Assembly: GCA_016584495.1 (NCBI GenBank)
Contig: WAID01000004.1
Coordinates: 682,001-746,000, forward strand
Direction: 5' to 3'
From: Celoporthe dispersa
Lineage: Eukaryota > Ascomycota > Sordariomycetes > Diaporthales > Cryphonectriaceae
DNA: 64,000 nt
In this document: positions 11,934-21,998 of the stretch, piece by piece
How the letters are laid out: the number at the start of each line of letters is the position of its first letter
How positions within the stretch are numbered: the stretch's first letter is position 1
Notes under the pieces: model-generated
Told to the model about the DNA's origin: nothing
Databases searched by the model: none
Seen by the model: only the letters and a program-made list of their open reading frames with translations
Translations under genes and position numbers: made by a program

Positions 11934-12875
11934 TTGTTGGGACTGGCGGTAGCGGGCAGCGTCGAGGTCGACCTTGTTGGGAGGGAAGAGGTCGTCTGCA
12001 GGCGAGCGGGGCTGTGGCTTGCCATCCATCATACCGGCAGCGTACGAGGGAGGCTGGTGGTCACGAGCTGCTGCTGCTGCTGCTGCAGGTGCAGCAGATG
12101 ATGATGATGTCGATGTGGATGTGGACGTCGACGTCGACGCTGTCGTCCCGGAAGAAGGTCTGTTTGTGTTGTTGTTGTTGTTGCTGTTGCTGTTATTGCT
12201 GCCGGTGTTCATCAGAGGAGAGGGAGCGAGCCCTCGAGGACCTTGTGCCGGGTGGACAGGGGCAGCTCGGGCGGCACCAGCAGGGCCAGGACCCGCTGAG
12301 GTCGACGAGGAGCGCGGGCGAGAGGAGCCGCCGGCGGGATGATCGACCAATCGGTGCTGCGGTGGCTGCTGTGGTGGGATGGGAACCTGCATGGCCATGT
12401 TGATCGGCTTCCGTCTTGGTGCGTCCAGCTGCCGCGCCTGCTGTAATTGTAGCTGCTTCTGCTGCTGCAGCTGTGGTGGCGCCTGCGGCTGGGCGGCAGT
12501 GTTGGCGGTGGTGGTGGCGGCGTCAGCAGCGCCCTCGGAGTAATCGTAGTAGTTTGGATACGCAGGGGAGGGAAGACGAAACAGCAGGCGAGTCCTGCTG
12601 GGACTGGTCCGAGCCAGACGAGCGAGGCGAGCCAGACGAATAGGAGGAGCTGTTGTTGCTGCTGCCGCGACGGTGGTGGCGAGGGCGGTGTTGGTGGTGG
12701 TGATAGCTACGATAGGACGTTGCTGTTGTCGTCTTGGTGGGCGGCAGCGCTGTTGGGGGCATCTGCACCGCTGGGGCAAGTCCCCCCGCTGGCCATCCCT
12801 GCTGGGCCTCTCGAGCTCTTCCAGGCGGTCCCTCTCGCGCCGGACGCGGGGCCTGGCGGGCGGTGAGCTCATCAC
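11092..12875 (-). CDS. low-complexity polyQ/coiled-coil protein of unknown function; 5' end and C-terminal frame uncertain
   Basis: A minus-strand frame stays open from about 12875 to 10986. Its core reads as a Pro/Gln/Ser-rich region with polyQ (13 Gln), then RPISPDSSLLGTPTGLG, followed by a coiled coil (TEYGALMADAQAETARLDEE, then MRALQERQREAEQRFLEAKA). After 11276 the protein-like reading moves to another frame, VPSMPNLQHYGQGSG and RTVSYQSDDGEG, ending KRGRWSKLFGV with a stop at 11094-11092. The move fits one missing C in the run 11272-11276. At the 5' side a Ser-rich alternative frame (GSSNNSSSYSSGSPRSSG) may be the real one, joined by an intron with donor GTATCC and acceptor CACAG, or by another one-base error near 12565. 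A CTGTAG before 12868 could be an acceptor for upstream exons I could not find. I do not recognise the family. Confidence 0.5.
11901..11939 (-). repeat. CTG/TTG (CAG/CAA on the coding strand) repeat encoding polyglutamine
   Basis: Ten CTG units followed by three TTG units on the plus strand encode a 13-residue Gln run in the minus-strand coiled-coil protein. Confidence 0.9.
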
Positions 12876-14398
12876 CTACAGGGGTGGTGAGGGTCCGTCA
12901 AGAAAAAGAAGGAAATCAAGATCAAAACAAAAAAAAAAGCAAAAAACCTCCACCCCAAAAAAAGTTAAAAAGTAGAACAGGCAAGCAGGCACAGGCACAG
13001 GAAAAATAAAAAATTAAGAAAAAAAAGACAAGGAGATTGAGATGTGCGTCCTCCACTTTCTTTCTGTCACATCCGTGCTGGGTGGCAGTGGAGACACGAG
13101 TTGGTAACGAGAAGAAAGAAAAAAAAAGAGAGAGAGGGAGAAAGGAAAAGAAAGAACAAGAACCAAAAGAAATGATGGCAGCTGCAACTATCGATCACAC
13201 CGTCTCTGCTCTGTTTCTAGTGCTACTCAGATGTGTGTGTGTGTATGGCGAGAAGCCAAAGAGAGAGAAGAAGAAGAAAAAAGTCGGTGGTGGGGGGAGG
13301 GTCTGAGGCTTGCATCGTCTCTCTGGTGGCTGGTCATGGCCTCACCTCCCCATCTTTACAGCCCTGCAAACCTCTCTGCACTTTGTTCATTCACACTAAC
13401 AAGAGACACACACAGAGAGAGACACACACACACACTACTGCTATAGCGCTGTCTAGTCTGGCTTCGAGGCTTTCTTCTCAGCAGCCAGAGGATTCATGAG
13501 CGGGCGCACCGTGCACACCACCTCATGGTCTTGAGACCACCTGGCTAGTGGTGGTCCTGCTGTCATTATGTGGTACTTGTAAACAGCGTAGCACTTGGCC
13601 TCGTCATCACTTCTTGCACAGTACGCAAACCCCCGCCACCTCTTTTCATAGTAGTACACTTGGTGGTAGCAGCAGCAGCATGTACCACCACCAGCAGCCT
13701 AGGGCCGCACTTGAGCTCATCCTGCAGCCCAGGTACGAGCTGTCGTGAGATGTCACACTGCCATCTTTCTTATCCTTTCTCTCTGTCACACTCCTGACCT
13801 GCCATCTGAGCAGACAAGAGGACCAAAAGTAACTCTGGTCTCGTCTCACCATCCCATAAACCAAAAACTGCCAAGGTTACCCCTCCAACCCCCAAAAAAG
13901 ATGATGAGCGCAGGGTTAACCCTTGTCAGTCCTGCCCGAGCGGATCTCAGGGGTCCAGGGTCGAGCCTACGGGCCCTCCCGCAGTGACATCCTGGCACCC
14001 GCTCCTGCCACCGGATCAATCTACCATGGTAAGGATCGGTTCCTGAATCTCCTCTGCCTCAGATTTCTAGGCCGAGGATGAGGAACCGGCAATCACACTC
14101 CAGAGGTGACCTTTTAACAGGGGCAGCCGAGAGATTGATCCAGCAGAGACGACCACATGTGAGAGCATTCTCGTTGCCCGAACAAGTATAGCAGATTCAA
14201 ATTCAAAATACCAGAAAGAAGCCACAAAAGCAGCGTGCCTGCACATATTCAGCAGACCAAGTCTCCCTGGGAGACATCACCTTTGGCCCTCCTCCATCTC
14301 TATCAGGGATGAAGAGGCAGGACGAGTGCCAACAACTTGTCTCAGTTTCTCATCCGTGACCTCGACCAGTACGTCTTCCCCTCCACAGTCTCATTCAC
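12876..14398. other. intergenic, probable 5' region of the polyQ/coiled-coil gene
   Basis: A-rich tracts near 12.9-13.03 kb, (GT)n near 13.23 kb and (CA)n near 13.41 kb are visible. A minus-strand open frame at 13659-13453 could be an upstream exon, but I found no splice pair joining it and no family match, so it is not called. Confidence 0.4.
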
Positions 14399-15344
14399 TT
14401 AAAGAAACTCTTGACCGCTTTTTTGAACAATGTCCCAGTCGTCTGCGAAAACTTCTCCTATGAGCGCGACTTTGGCGTTGTGTTCAATAGTGACAACTCT
14501 TGCGTAATTAACTCTCGAAGTAGTACTTATGGGCTGTCCGTCGCTCGCCGTCGTAATAGCCCGAATCGGGTCGAAGCCAAGTGTAGGCTCACCTGGCAAT
14601 AGCATCGGGACATTTCCCGGCGAGCTCTCGTATATAATGCCATTTTGCTGCGCTTTGACACCAGGTCTGCTACACCCTTGGCCCTGATACGTGTAGATAG
14701 GGCTGCATAGGCCTGTCAGTACTAGTCTGCTTGCAACAGTCAAGGTATGGAGCAGCTCACACGCAAACGCAGTGGCCCTCTCTGTTGTCGATGATGATGA
14801 ATCGGCGGATACCCCTCCAAAATGCATTCTGGTGATCTTCCAACAAAGTGTCTGCGCATGTAAGGACGCTACCAGTCGCGCCTCTTGGCAGTGCTGTGCC
14901 TTTGGGTTCGCTCCACATGACTTTGAGAATCTAGCAAGTTCCAAGTCAGCAAGAGACCGGATCCAGGAATTACAGTAGCCAAAGGAATCTTGCCCGGCCA
15001 GGCTTGAATTCCAAACTTGGATGAACCTTGAAATCTGCAACTTGTTAGAAAGAATATAATACCAGTGTGCTAGCGAGAGCTTACTGAAGCCTGGAATTTC
15101 CTGAGAGGCTTGATTCCTCCCGATAAGGCTGGTTTGGTGTGTGCTTTTCGGCCTCAAATCGATGGACTGGAGACTATTCGGTTCAGGGGGTCTATAAGAT
15201 GCACCAAAGTCTCCTTCGGACTTCGTCTTCGGTAATGGGGCGCTGTTCGAATCATAATCTTCTGGAAATTTGGGATATTTCCGTACTGTCTTCTGGTCTA
15301 GTAAGAACGAGTCAGACCAATGGGCTTTTGCGCAAAAAGAGGTT
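14399..15344 (-). CDS. DUF6590-domain exons, probably the 3' part of the adjacent C2H2 gene
   Basis: Exons on the minus strand: 15344-15085, 15034-14994, 14930-14761 and 14702-14399, internally in frame. Introns: 15084-15035 (GTAAGC, branch CTAAC, TTGCAG); 14993-14931, a GC-AG intron (GCAAGA, branch GCTGAC, GCTAG); and 14760-14703 (GTGAGC, ATGCAG). The product shows the DUF6590 pattern: KVHPSLEFKPGR, then ILKVMWSEPKG, GIRRFIIIDNREGHCVCV, PIYTYQGQG, LLPGE, SRVNYARVVTIEHNAKV, and a C-terminus near WDIVQKSGQEF. The first exon has no ATG, so it must continue from upstream; the C2H2 gene is the only candidate. The joining splice between about 15400 and 15345 is unresolved because the obvious GTAGGG to TTCCAG join creates a stop. 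DUF6590 has no known biochemical role but is common in fungal proteins linked to incompatibility-type repertoires. Confidence 0.65.
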
Positions 15345-15398
15345 CTGGAAAGAGAAGAGACAGGTTTCTAAGGAAAGCAAACCTCTAAGCCGGACACC

Positions 15399-17352
15399 CT
15401 ACCAATAGAGTGACTGCGTCTTGCTATTCCACATAGGCGTATTATAACAGCTGAACTCTGAAGCGAGGTTAGAAAAAATAGAAAGACTTGTCTCGATCTG
15501 GGTGGCATTCAGGGCGGCTCTCGACTTACGAGTATCAGCCTCAGCCTCAGCCTCAGCTGCTTCCGTCTGTATATTCTCGTTGGCCTCTCGAGCCGAAAGC
15601 ATTGTTTGGATCACCTTATCATTGGCTGCATCATGGTATAAGTGGGAGGTTTCCGCCGCCAAACCTTCCCATGTCCGAGTGTCCCCCGGCTCAATGTCGG
15701 GAGCGAGCCCGGTGATGTCGCTAGAAAGCTCAACTTGAGATGGTTCCTCGATGTCTTCATCTACATCTTTGCCGAGCGTGGTCGAAAACCCTACCTTGTT
15801 CTCTATGCTTGTGAGAAGGGCTACTTTGCTTCGGTTCTCGTCTACCTCCGAGTCCTGATCCATCGTGAAGCTATCCGGGATGATATGCCCGGACAACGAG
15901 ACTTGAGAGAACCACACGAGATGTGATGCAATATGCCCTAGGACACCCTGGCCATCGCCAAAGCTGGCGTCACCGCAGATGGGACACTGGTCAAAGGAAT
16001 CAAATGGCGAGATTCGGGAATGGCAGTCATTTACGATTTCGCCCATTTCCTCCTCAGCCACTTCATCCCTATGCGTGCTGAGCATGTGTTGCCGGAGTTC
16101 CGACTCCGAAGAGAAGTCCATGGCCGACGGGTGGTCTGGGTGCATACAGGTCCATATGTCTTGGGAGTGCTCCTTTGTCATGTGCGAGGTCCATAATTCT
16201 ACTGACTGATACATCTCGTGCGGTGCCTTGCAAGGTGTAATTACGCAGATGAACGGCATCAAGTCAGGGATGACGTGCTTCCTATTGACATGTTCGTCAG
16301 GGTCAGCAGTTAGGCTCTGTGAACGGTTTGCAAACTTACGCCCAGTTGTGTTCTGTGAATTCGCGAACCGGACAGACAAGATAACAGTACGGACACTCCA
16401 TATCCTTCGTCTTCCTGTCGGGCACAAGCGGTCTTCGTGGCAGATCAGCCACAAATCCTCCCACTTCAACTTCTAGTTGGTGCTCGCTCAACCTTGGCTG
16501 GAATTCAGGAGGGGCGGTGGTCGCCATTGGTCGTATAGCACCCCTCCCACCTCTCAGATTGGGAGTTGTTGAAGTAGAGTCCGATGTCTCAGCTCTGAAC
16601 AGTGATACCGTGCTGCTAGAGGCCCCATGACGGCGTCTTGTCGAGACACGCTCCACGTACTTGTGCTGCAAATCTTGTCTTGAAGCTCGCTGAAAATTCA
16701 GGTATTCGAAGTACTTTTGTCGGAGATTGATGGTCTCAACGAGACGCTCCTTGAGTGGATTGTCTTTGAGGGCTTCATAGGTTCCGTCCTTTATCTTCCA
16801 GTCAAAGTACCGATGCACAAGTTGTTCAAACTCGGCTGATATGTCTTTAGCCATTCCATCTTGGTCTTCCTCGATATATTGGGAGAGTCTCGTGAGCCTG
16901 CGCGAGATACCAGACCGTCTGATAGCCCTCGAAAATCGAAATAGTTGATCCAGTAAGGCATCCAGATTACCATCTGGTGCAATTTGTACCGTGGCACTGC
17001 TTGGCAGGCGTTTCCGTGCTGGCCGACTTTACTCAGCATGTCTTTCTCCGAGGAAATTCAGACCCAAACATGCCTTACATCGCAGCTGAGAAGCAAAATC
17101 CTCGAGCAAGTCTACAATCATGCATCGAGGCACAGGTGCTTTCCTAAGTCGTTGGTCCATGGAGTCAAGCCCTCTTGAGAACGCGGCATTGCTCTGAGCC
17201 CATAAATTGAATCGGAATGTGATGCTCAAAGCTCCGTCGTGCTCTTCTGCTGATATGGGCTTAGCTTCATCAATCCAATCTTCCAGCAGACTGGAACAGC
17301 CTCTCGTCAGAGATGAGATCTCAAGACCCAAGTCGAGAACATGAGTCTCCAT
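15399..17352 (-). CDS. C2H2 zinc-finger protein of the fungal multi-finger family found beside NLR-like genes
   Basis: Exons 17352-17079, 17018-16340, 16281-15530 and 15457-15399 give 587 aa in frame. Introns are 60, 58 and 72 nt, with donors GTAAGG, GTAAGT and GTAAGT. The last has a CTAAC branch and its removal does not change frame, so retention is also possible. The N-terminus has helical segments (CSSLLEDWIDE; DALLDQLFRFSRAIRRSG; RRLTRLSQYIEED) seen in fungal C2H2 regulators of this type. It is followed by DNPLKERLVETINLRQKYF, then Cys/His motifs: MECPYCYLVCPVREFTEH, FICVITPCKAPHE with WTSHMTKEH, WTCMHPDHP with LRQHMLSTH, and QCPICGDASF with LGHIASH. The start was chosen at METHVLDLG because upstream in-frame sequence is hydrophobic and overlaps the promoter. 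It is probably continuous with the DUF6590 exons. The start codon lies 357 bp from the divergent protease start. Confidence 0.72.
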
Positions 17353-17709
17353 GGCGGAGGAAGCGTAGGAAATCAATATAAGAGCACTAATACATGATAT
17401 GAAAGACACAAGGAAGACACGAAATGCTGTATATGACACTATAATCGAGACGATCTCAGCGGAGAGGGGTAACATTGTCAGCGAATCACGTGGATGGCGT
17501 CAATTTGCCTGTCTCACCCCATGTGTGTTCCCCGCCTCCATGAGGAGTCTTGTGCCCTGTAATCACACGGGTACTTCCAATATACCACACTTCATCATGC
17601 TAGATCCTGTGAACTGGGCTTCATATCTCCGCTCCTGTGCACCTAGGCTCTTTTCTGTTATCTCTGACTCTCGTCTTCCAGTCGCACAAATGACCCCATA
17701 GCCAGTGAC
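17353..17709. promoter_or_regulatory. shared divergent promoter of the C2H2(-DUF6590) gene and the S8 protease gene
   Basis: Only 357 bp separate the two start codons, which face away from each other. No coding exon fits in between, so both core promoters and leaders must lie here. The arrangement would allow co-regulation. I cannot identify specific binding sites. Confidence 0.55.
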
Positions 17710-20700
17710 ATGGCGGGGAGCACCGTGGCCACACTCTACAGTGTCACGAAAGCTCTGTATGGTCTGCTATATTGGACCAACTCTGAGCAAGCAGCAGTTG
17801 TCAAACAAGAATTGGGACGGAAAGATACCAAATCTATTCGGTCAGAACTGGGCATACTCAACACTGAGTTGAGTGGTATTCTCGACAGGAACGAGTCGAC
17901 ACCGGTAGACGAGACAACGGCGCAGAAGCTGAACCAGCTTACCACGAAGCTTGAGGGTATTTTCGACAGCAAAATCATCAATGGATCCTCTGCAACTACC
18001 CTCGACCGTGAGGTATCGAATTCTCTCCTACATAAAGTGGCGAATCTTTGCCAGACGTCTAGCGAATGGCCAATAGAGGCAGCTATCATTCCCAACCGAG
18101 CGGATAGCCTGAGAAGCTTGCTTCCGTCTCTGAAAGAATGCAATGCGCGGATCGATGAGGAATTTGAAGACGATGTCGTCCAGGCTATCGAAGATAGCCG
18201 TGCAAGCAGCATCCCTCCGGCCTTACATCTTCGGCAAGACACAGCAAATATCAAGCGGATGATCAACGATTTACACAAAACATTGCATAGCCACTGGCCA
18301 TGTAAGATACACAGACACCAGACAAGAGATCATAATAGCGAATTCACCTTAGGCCGATGCGTAAAAGCCTATATCGAATTGGATTCCCGTTGGCTTCTCT
18401 CTAATGAGCCGATGGAAGACTTTTTCCTTATACTCGAAGGCAACGGTATTAATCAACTATGCGAGTTCCATTACGCGACAAACGACGAATAGTAAGCTCG
18501 TGAAGATTTTCTTTTTCTATTTCACCTCCAAGTGGGATTTGCAAGTATCTATTCTGACCAGAAACAGTGGCCAACTTGATGAATGCATGTGTGGAGTGTC
18601 TTACCAAGAGACCCAAGTGTGTTGCTTATTCGCTCTCTTCGATGACACCAGCAGACTTTGGGACGTCAATGACAGAGGTCTCGCACCCGAGAAACGGCTT
18701 TCAGTGATCAGGGAAGACTCGCAAAGCTTTGCAATAGTCTCACTGAGAACCCTCTGTTCGAATGCGAAATTTAATTTCGTACTGGCCAGAAAGGTGGAAA
18801 TACTGGTCGCAAGGGCAGTATTGGTTCTGATTGATGGACCGTGGATGCCGGACGAACACACGCTGTCTCTGGATACTATTTTTCTGTCTTGCAGTCGCGA
18901 CGAAAGCGGCTCCCACAGTCTCGACTCCTCGCTCACCCAGGTCTTCATACCAACTCATTTCGATTCCGCAGCTCCCATCATTCGCAAGTCAAATCGCCGG
19001 TTTACACATGCATTCCCGCTGATAAGAGCTCTGGGAATACTGATGGCTGATATTGAGAACCAGCTGCTCAATGTCTCCGGTTCTGAAACAGCCATCACAC
19101 CCCTCGACCAGGCCAGGCGTATCCTCCCACTCATCGGAAAGCGTATTGGAGCAGAGAGCGGGCTCTGCAAAGCTATCAGCTTCTGTCTTCGTAACGACCC
19201 TGCCCGAATTTTCCCAGGTGGACGAGAAGCAGCTTCTTTAGATGATGCAATATTTCTCACGTTTCTCTACGAGAACATCGTATGTGAGTTAGAGAAAGAC
19301 TACAATCGAGGTACCAACGTATCCTGGAGGGAGATTTATCTGGTCGGCAAGACAGATCCCACGGGAAAGAGCAGTTTCGGGAATTTTACACGGACTCAGT
19401 CACAGCCCATTGCCCAAACTCAGAGGAATACTTGTGCCTTGGCCCCGATCCTTGAGCAAGGCCCTGAACTTTCGAAAGCTCAGCAATCATCTCTGCACTT
19501 ACGGCGGCATGGTCCAGTTGATACCAAGTTTGGCCTGAGAAATGGATATGCTTCGACAGCAGCTGCAGAGAGGTAAGCAATGCGCAGTATTCTACATACT
19601 CCGCGACAATGCATAAACTAAGCGCTCATAGGACCCCTTCAGCAGAAGATTGGTTCAAAAGTTTGGAGAGCGTCCACACAATCCTGAACTCAAGCCGAGG
19701 GAGAAAGTTCAACGACAATGGAGCACCAGATGTCGACGACGACGAGTTCGAGAACCTCGTTAAGATTGCTCTTCTTGACACAGGCATTGATTCGCACCAC
19801 CCTGAATTTCAACCCTTCCGTGATAACGGCCAACTTCATGCTGGTATCGATTGCGTTGAACAAGGATATCAACACTGCGTAGTGGACCTTGATGGACATG
19901 GGACGCACATGTGCCACACACTGTTGAGAACAGCGCCCTTTGCCAGAGTGTATCCGATAAGAGTTTTCAAGGACCTCGAGACATTGACTCAGGATACAGA
20001 GGGCAAGTCGGCCTCTCTAGTTGCAGAGGTACGGACTTATGGTACGATTGTGCCTCGAAAAGATCAACAAAGCTAACACCTGTAGGCCATCCGCTATGCT
20101 GTTGAGGAGTGGGACGTGGATATCATCATCATGTCCTTCGCTTTCACCAACGAACAAGACGAGATTGAAGCTGCTATGTGCGCCATGCAGAAGCTGAAGG
20201 ACGTGCTCATCTTCGCTGCAGCATCCAACAACACCGCCCTCAGCATTGAGCCAGTCGGCTATCCAGCCCGCGCCTCAGAGCACGTTATATGCATCAACTC
20301 ATCTTCAGCTGCAGACGTCAAGTCAATCTTCAGCCCAAAAGGCATTGATGGCCAGATGAACCTCAGTGCAGTGGGTGAAGGCATCGAGGCTGCCTGGCCG
20401 CTGAATTTGAGAAGTCATAACTCCAACCAGCAGTACAAAGTCCTGAATGGAACGTCATCCGCCACTGTTGTTGCCGCAGGCATTGCCGCCTTGATTTTGG
20501 ACTTTTCTCGACATGACGGCCTCACCTTAGGAGCCGATGAACTAAGGAGATGGAAGAAGATGAAAGCCAGACTCTGGAAGACCAATGATATGCAGGCTGT
20601 AATCTGGACGTGCATGACGCACAAAAGGAGAGGATGTGATTACAATTTTATCAAGCCTTGGATGCTGCTGTGTAACACAGATATCACCGAGATCGCCAGG

Positions 20701-20745
20701 GAAATCATGAGAGCTCTGGAGCGCAAGTTTAGACGGTTTGAATAG
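17710..20745 (+). CDS. intracellular subtilisin-like (S8) protease with N-terminal DUF7580-type domain
   Basis: Exons 17710-18491, 18568-19572, 19632-20028 and 20086-20745 give 947 aa without any frame break. The first roughly 570 residues are helical and match the DUF7580 pattern (NDLHKTLHSHWPCK, DFFLILEGNGINQLCEFHY, FPLIRALGILMADIENQL, LCKAISFCL). The C-terminal third is a peptidase S8 domain with an intact triad: Asp near residue 645 (IALLDTGIDSHHPEF), His near 685 (DLDGHGTHM) and Ser near 852 (NGTSSATVVAAGIAAL). An oxyanion Asn lies near 776 (FAAASNN). The Pro that usually follows GTSxAT is Val here. There is no signal peptide or typical subtilase propeptide, so it should be cytosolic, unlike secreted fungal subtilases. 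DUF7580-S8 proteins are part of fungal allorecognition and cell-death repertoires. Gene context (a gasdermin-like gene 431 bp downstream) suggests its substrate. Confidence 0.87.
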
Positions 20746-21176
20746 AGTTGAGTCCAGGCTGTAGCATCCAGTCCGCTCATGCAGCAGCAATATGAATACG
20801 CGCGCCCGAGTGGCGTCAGAACAACGCATCAGCGCATGGGCCTAGTCCCAATCCTCTTACCTACAGAACACCATTGGGCGAGTAGATGCATCATTTGATG
20901 ACGCAGCATGGGCTTACAGCTGGACCAGGGTCACCGCCACCTTCGAATACCATGAACCTACGAAGGAGGCCGCCCATTTCGCTGATGGTCCTCAAGGGAT
21001 GCATTGCAAGTTTCTGCTACTGTATTTCCACGGCCTTCTTGAATAATTCCGACTCTCACAGATGATCCCATGTAAGGAATCGAACATTGTATAATTTCAT
21101 TCTCTTAAGCACATCGGTCTACCGCCTCATCATCCGTGGATTAAGTACTTTCCTAGCATCGTGTGATGCACGAACC
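20746..21176. other. spacer between the protease and the gasdermin-like gene
   Basis: This 431-bp stretch holds the protease 3' UTR and the gasdermin-like gene's promoter. There is no credible ORF. An in-frame upstream start at 21087 would add 30 hydrophobic residues to the next gene, but the family-like start RWILTKSCDY follows the ATG at 21177. Confidence 0.5.
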
Positions 21177-21998
21177 ATGACAGGGTCAAAAAGGTGGATC
21201 TTGACAAAGTCTTGCGACTACCAACCGGGTGGAAGCCTTCAACTCGGCCAGATCATCGCGAAGCCGAAAGATCCATCTCATGCACTGCAACCGGCCGGGC
21301 CGCTGCCTCTCCCCCATGATTTGATTGTCGAGCATACATCTTGTGAAGATCTTGACGTGCGGGTGAACAAGGAGCTCGCCGCCCATTTCGATGCCTGGGC
21401 GAGTTTCTACCTAGTTTCGACAAACACCGAGGCTTCCTCGACACGCTCGAGGAGTCTCAGCTGGCATTTTGACAAGCTCGACAGCACGACGGTGACGCCA
21501 TCACTCGATTATGTCCGAGCAGCTATGGAACACGGCGATGTCCCTGCAAGCCTCAAGAAGTGGTCGTTCAACAAGAGGGTGTTCATGGTCACGGGCATCC
21601 GCGTTGTCAGCGGCGCCAACATCTCAAGAAGCTACGATGCTGAGGCTCGGGTCTCTGCGTCTGCACAGGTCAGCTTGGACACTGGAGTTGATCCAGTCGG
21701 TGCTGGTGCTGGGCTAGGTTGGAAGTCGTCAAACGCTGAATCTGTCGGAAGAACGTCGGATTTCATATTTGCATATCGCCTGAACGAGATTCGATATCGC
21801 GGCAAGATCACCCATAAGCCTTATATGGGAGGAGAGCTCTCTTCAACAGAGGCCAGGGGCTCATCCGACCCCGAGATTATCGTCGATGGTTTTGAGGTGC
21901 TTGGGATCTCTGAGGACTCATGGAGAGGAAGTGTGAAGGATTTTGACCGGGTAGCGGTCCCTTCGCATGAGGATCTTGAGTGCTACTTGAGCAAATAG
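21177..21998 (+). CDS. gasdermin-like protein (candidate HET-Q1/RCD-1-type pore former)
   Basis: An intronless 273-aa ORF starts at MTGSKRW. It belongs to a family of fungal hypotheticals with an N-terminal signature RWILTKSCDYQPGGSLQLGQI, DPSHALQPAGPLPLP, and a later signature KRVFMVTGIRVVSGANI with SDFIFAYRLNEIRYRG. Read as secondary structure, this follows the gasdermin pore domain: two opening beta strands, a short helix (SLDYVRAAMEHGDVPASLKK), then a long hairpin with a Gly/Ser-rich turn (GVDPVGAGAGLGWKSS), and a closing strand equivalent to the IPxxTxIAYxVxEL segment of animal gasdermins. About 60 residues follow the last core strand, the length expected for a small inhibitory tail that a protease removes. 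Position beside an intracellular S8 protease matches the known fungal gasdermin/protease pairing. The fold is inferred by pattern, not proven. Confidence 0.55.
   Translation: MTGSKRWILTKSCDYQPGGSLQLGQIIAKPKDPSHALQPAGPLPLPHDLIVEHTSCEDLDVRVNKELAAHFDAWASFYLVSTNTEASSTRSRSLSWHFDKLDSTTVTPSLDYVRAAMEHGDVPASLKKWSFNKRVFMVTGIRVVSGANISRSYDAEARVSASAQVSLDTGVDPVGAGAGLGWKSSNAESVGRTSDFIFAYRLNEIRYRGKITHKPYMGGELSSTEARGSSDPEIIVDGFEVLGISEDSWRGSVKDFDRVAVPSHEDLECYLSK

Noticed and set aside
13453..13659. 68-aa minus-strand frame as an upstream exon of the polyQ/coiled-coil gene
   Set aside because: No donor/acceptor pair in phase could be found and the frame is not recognisable.
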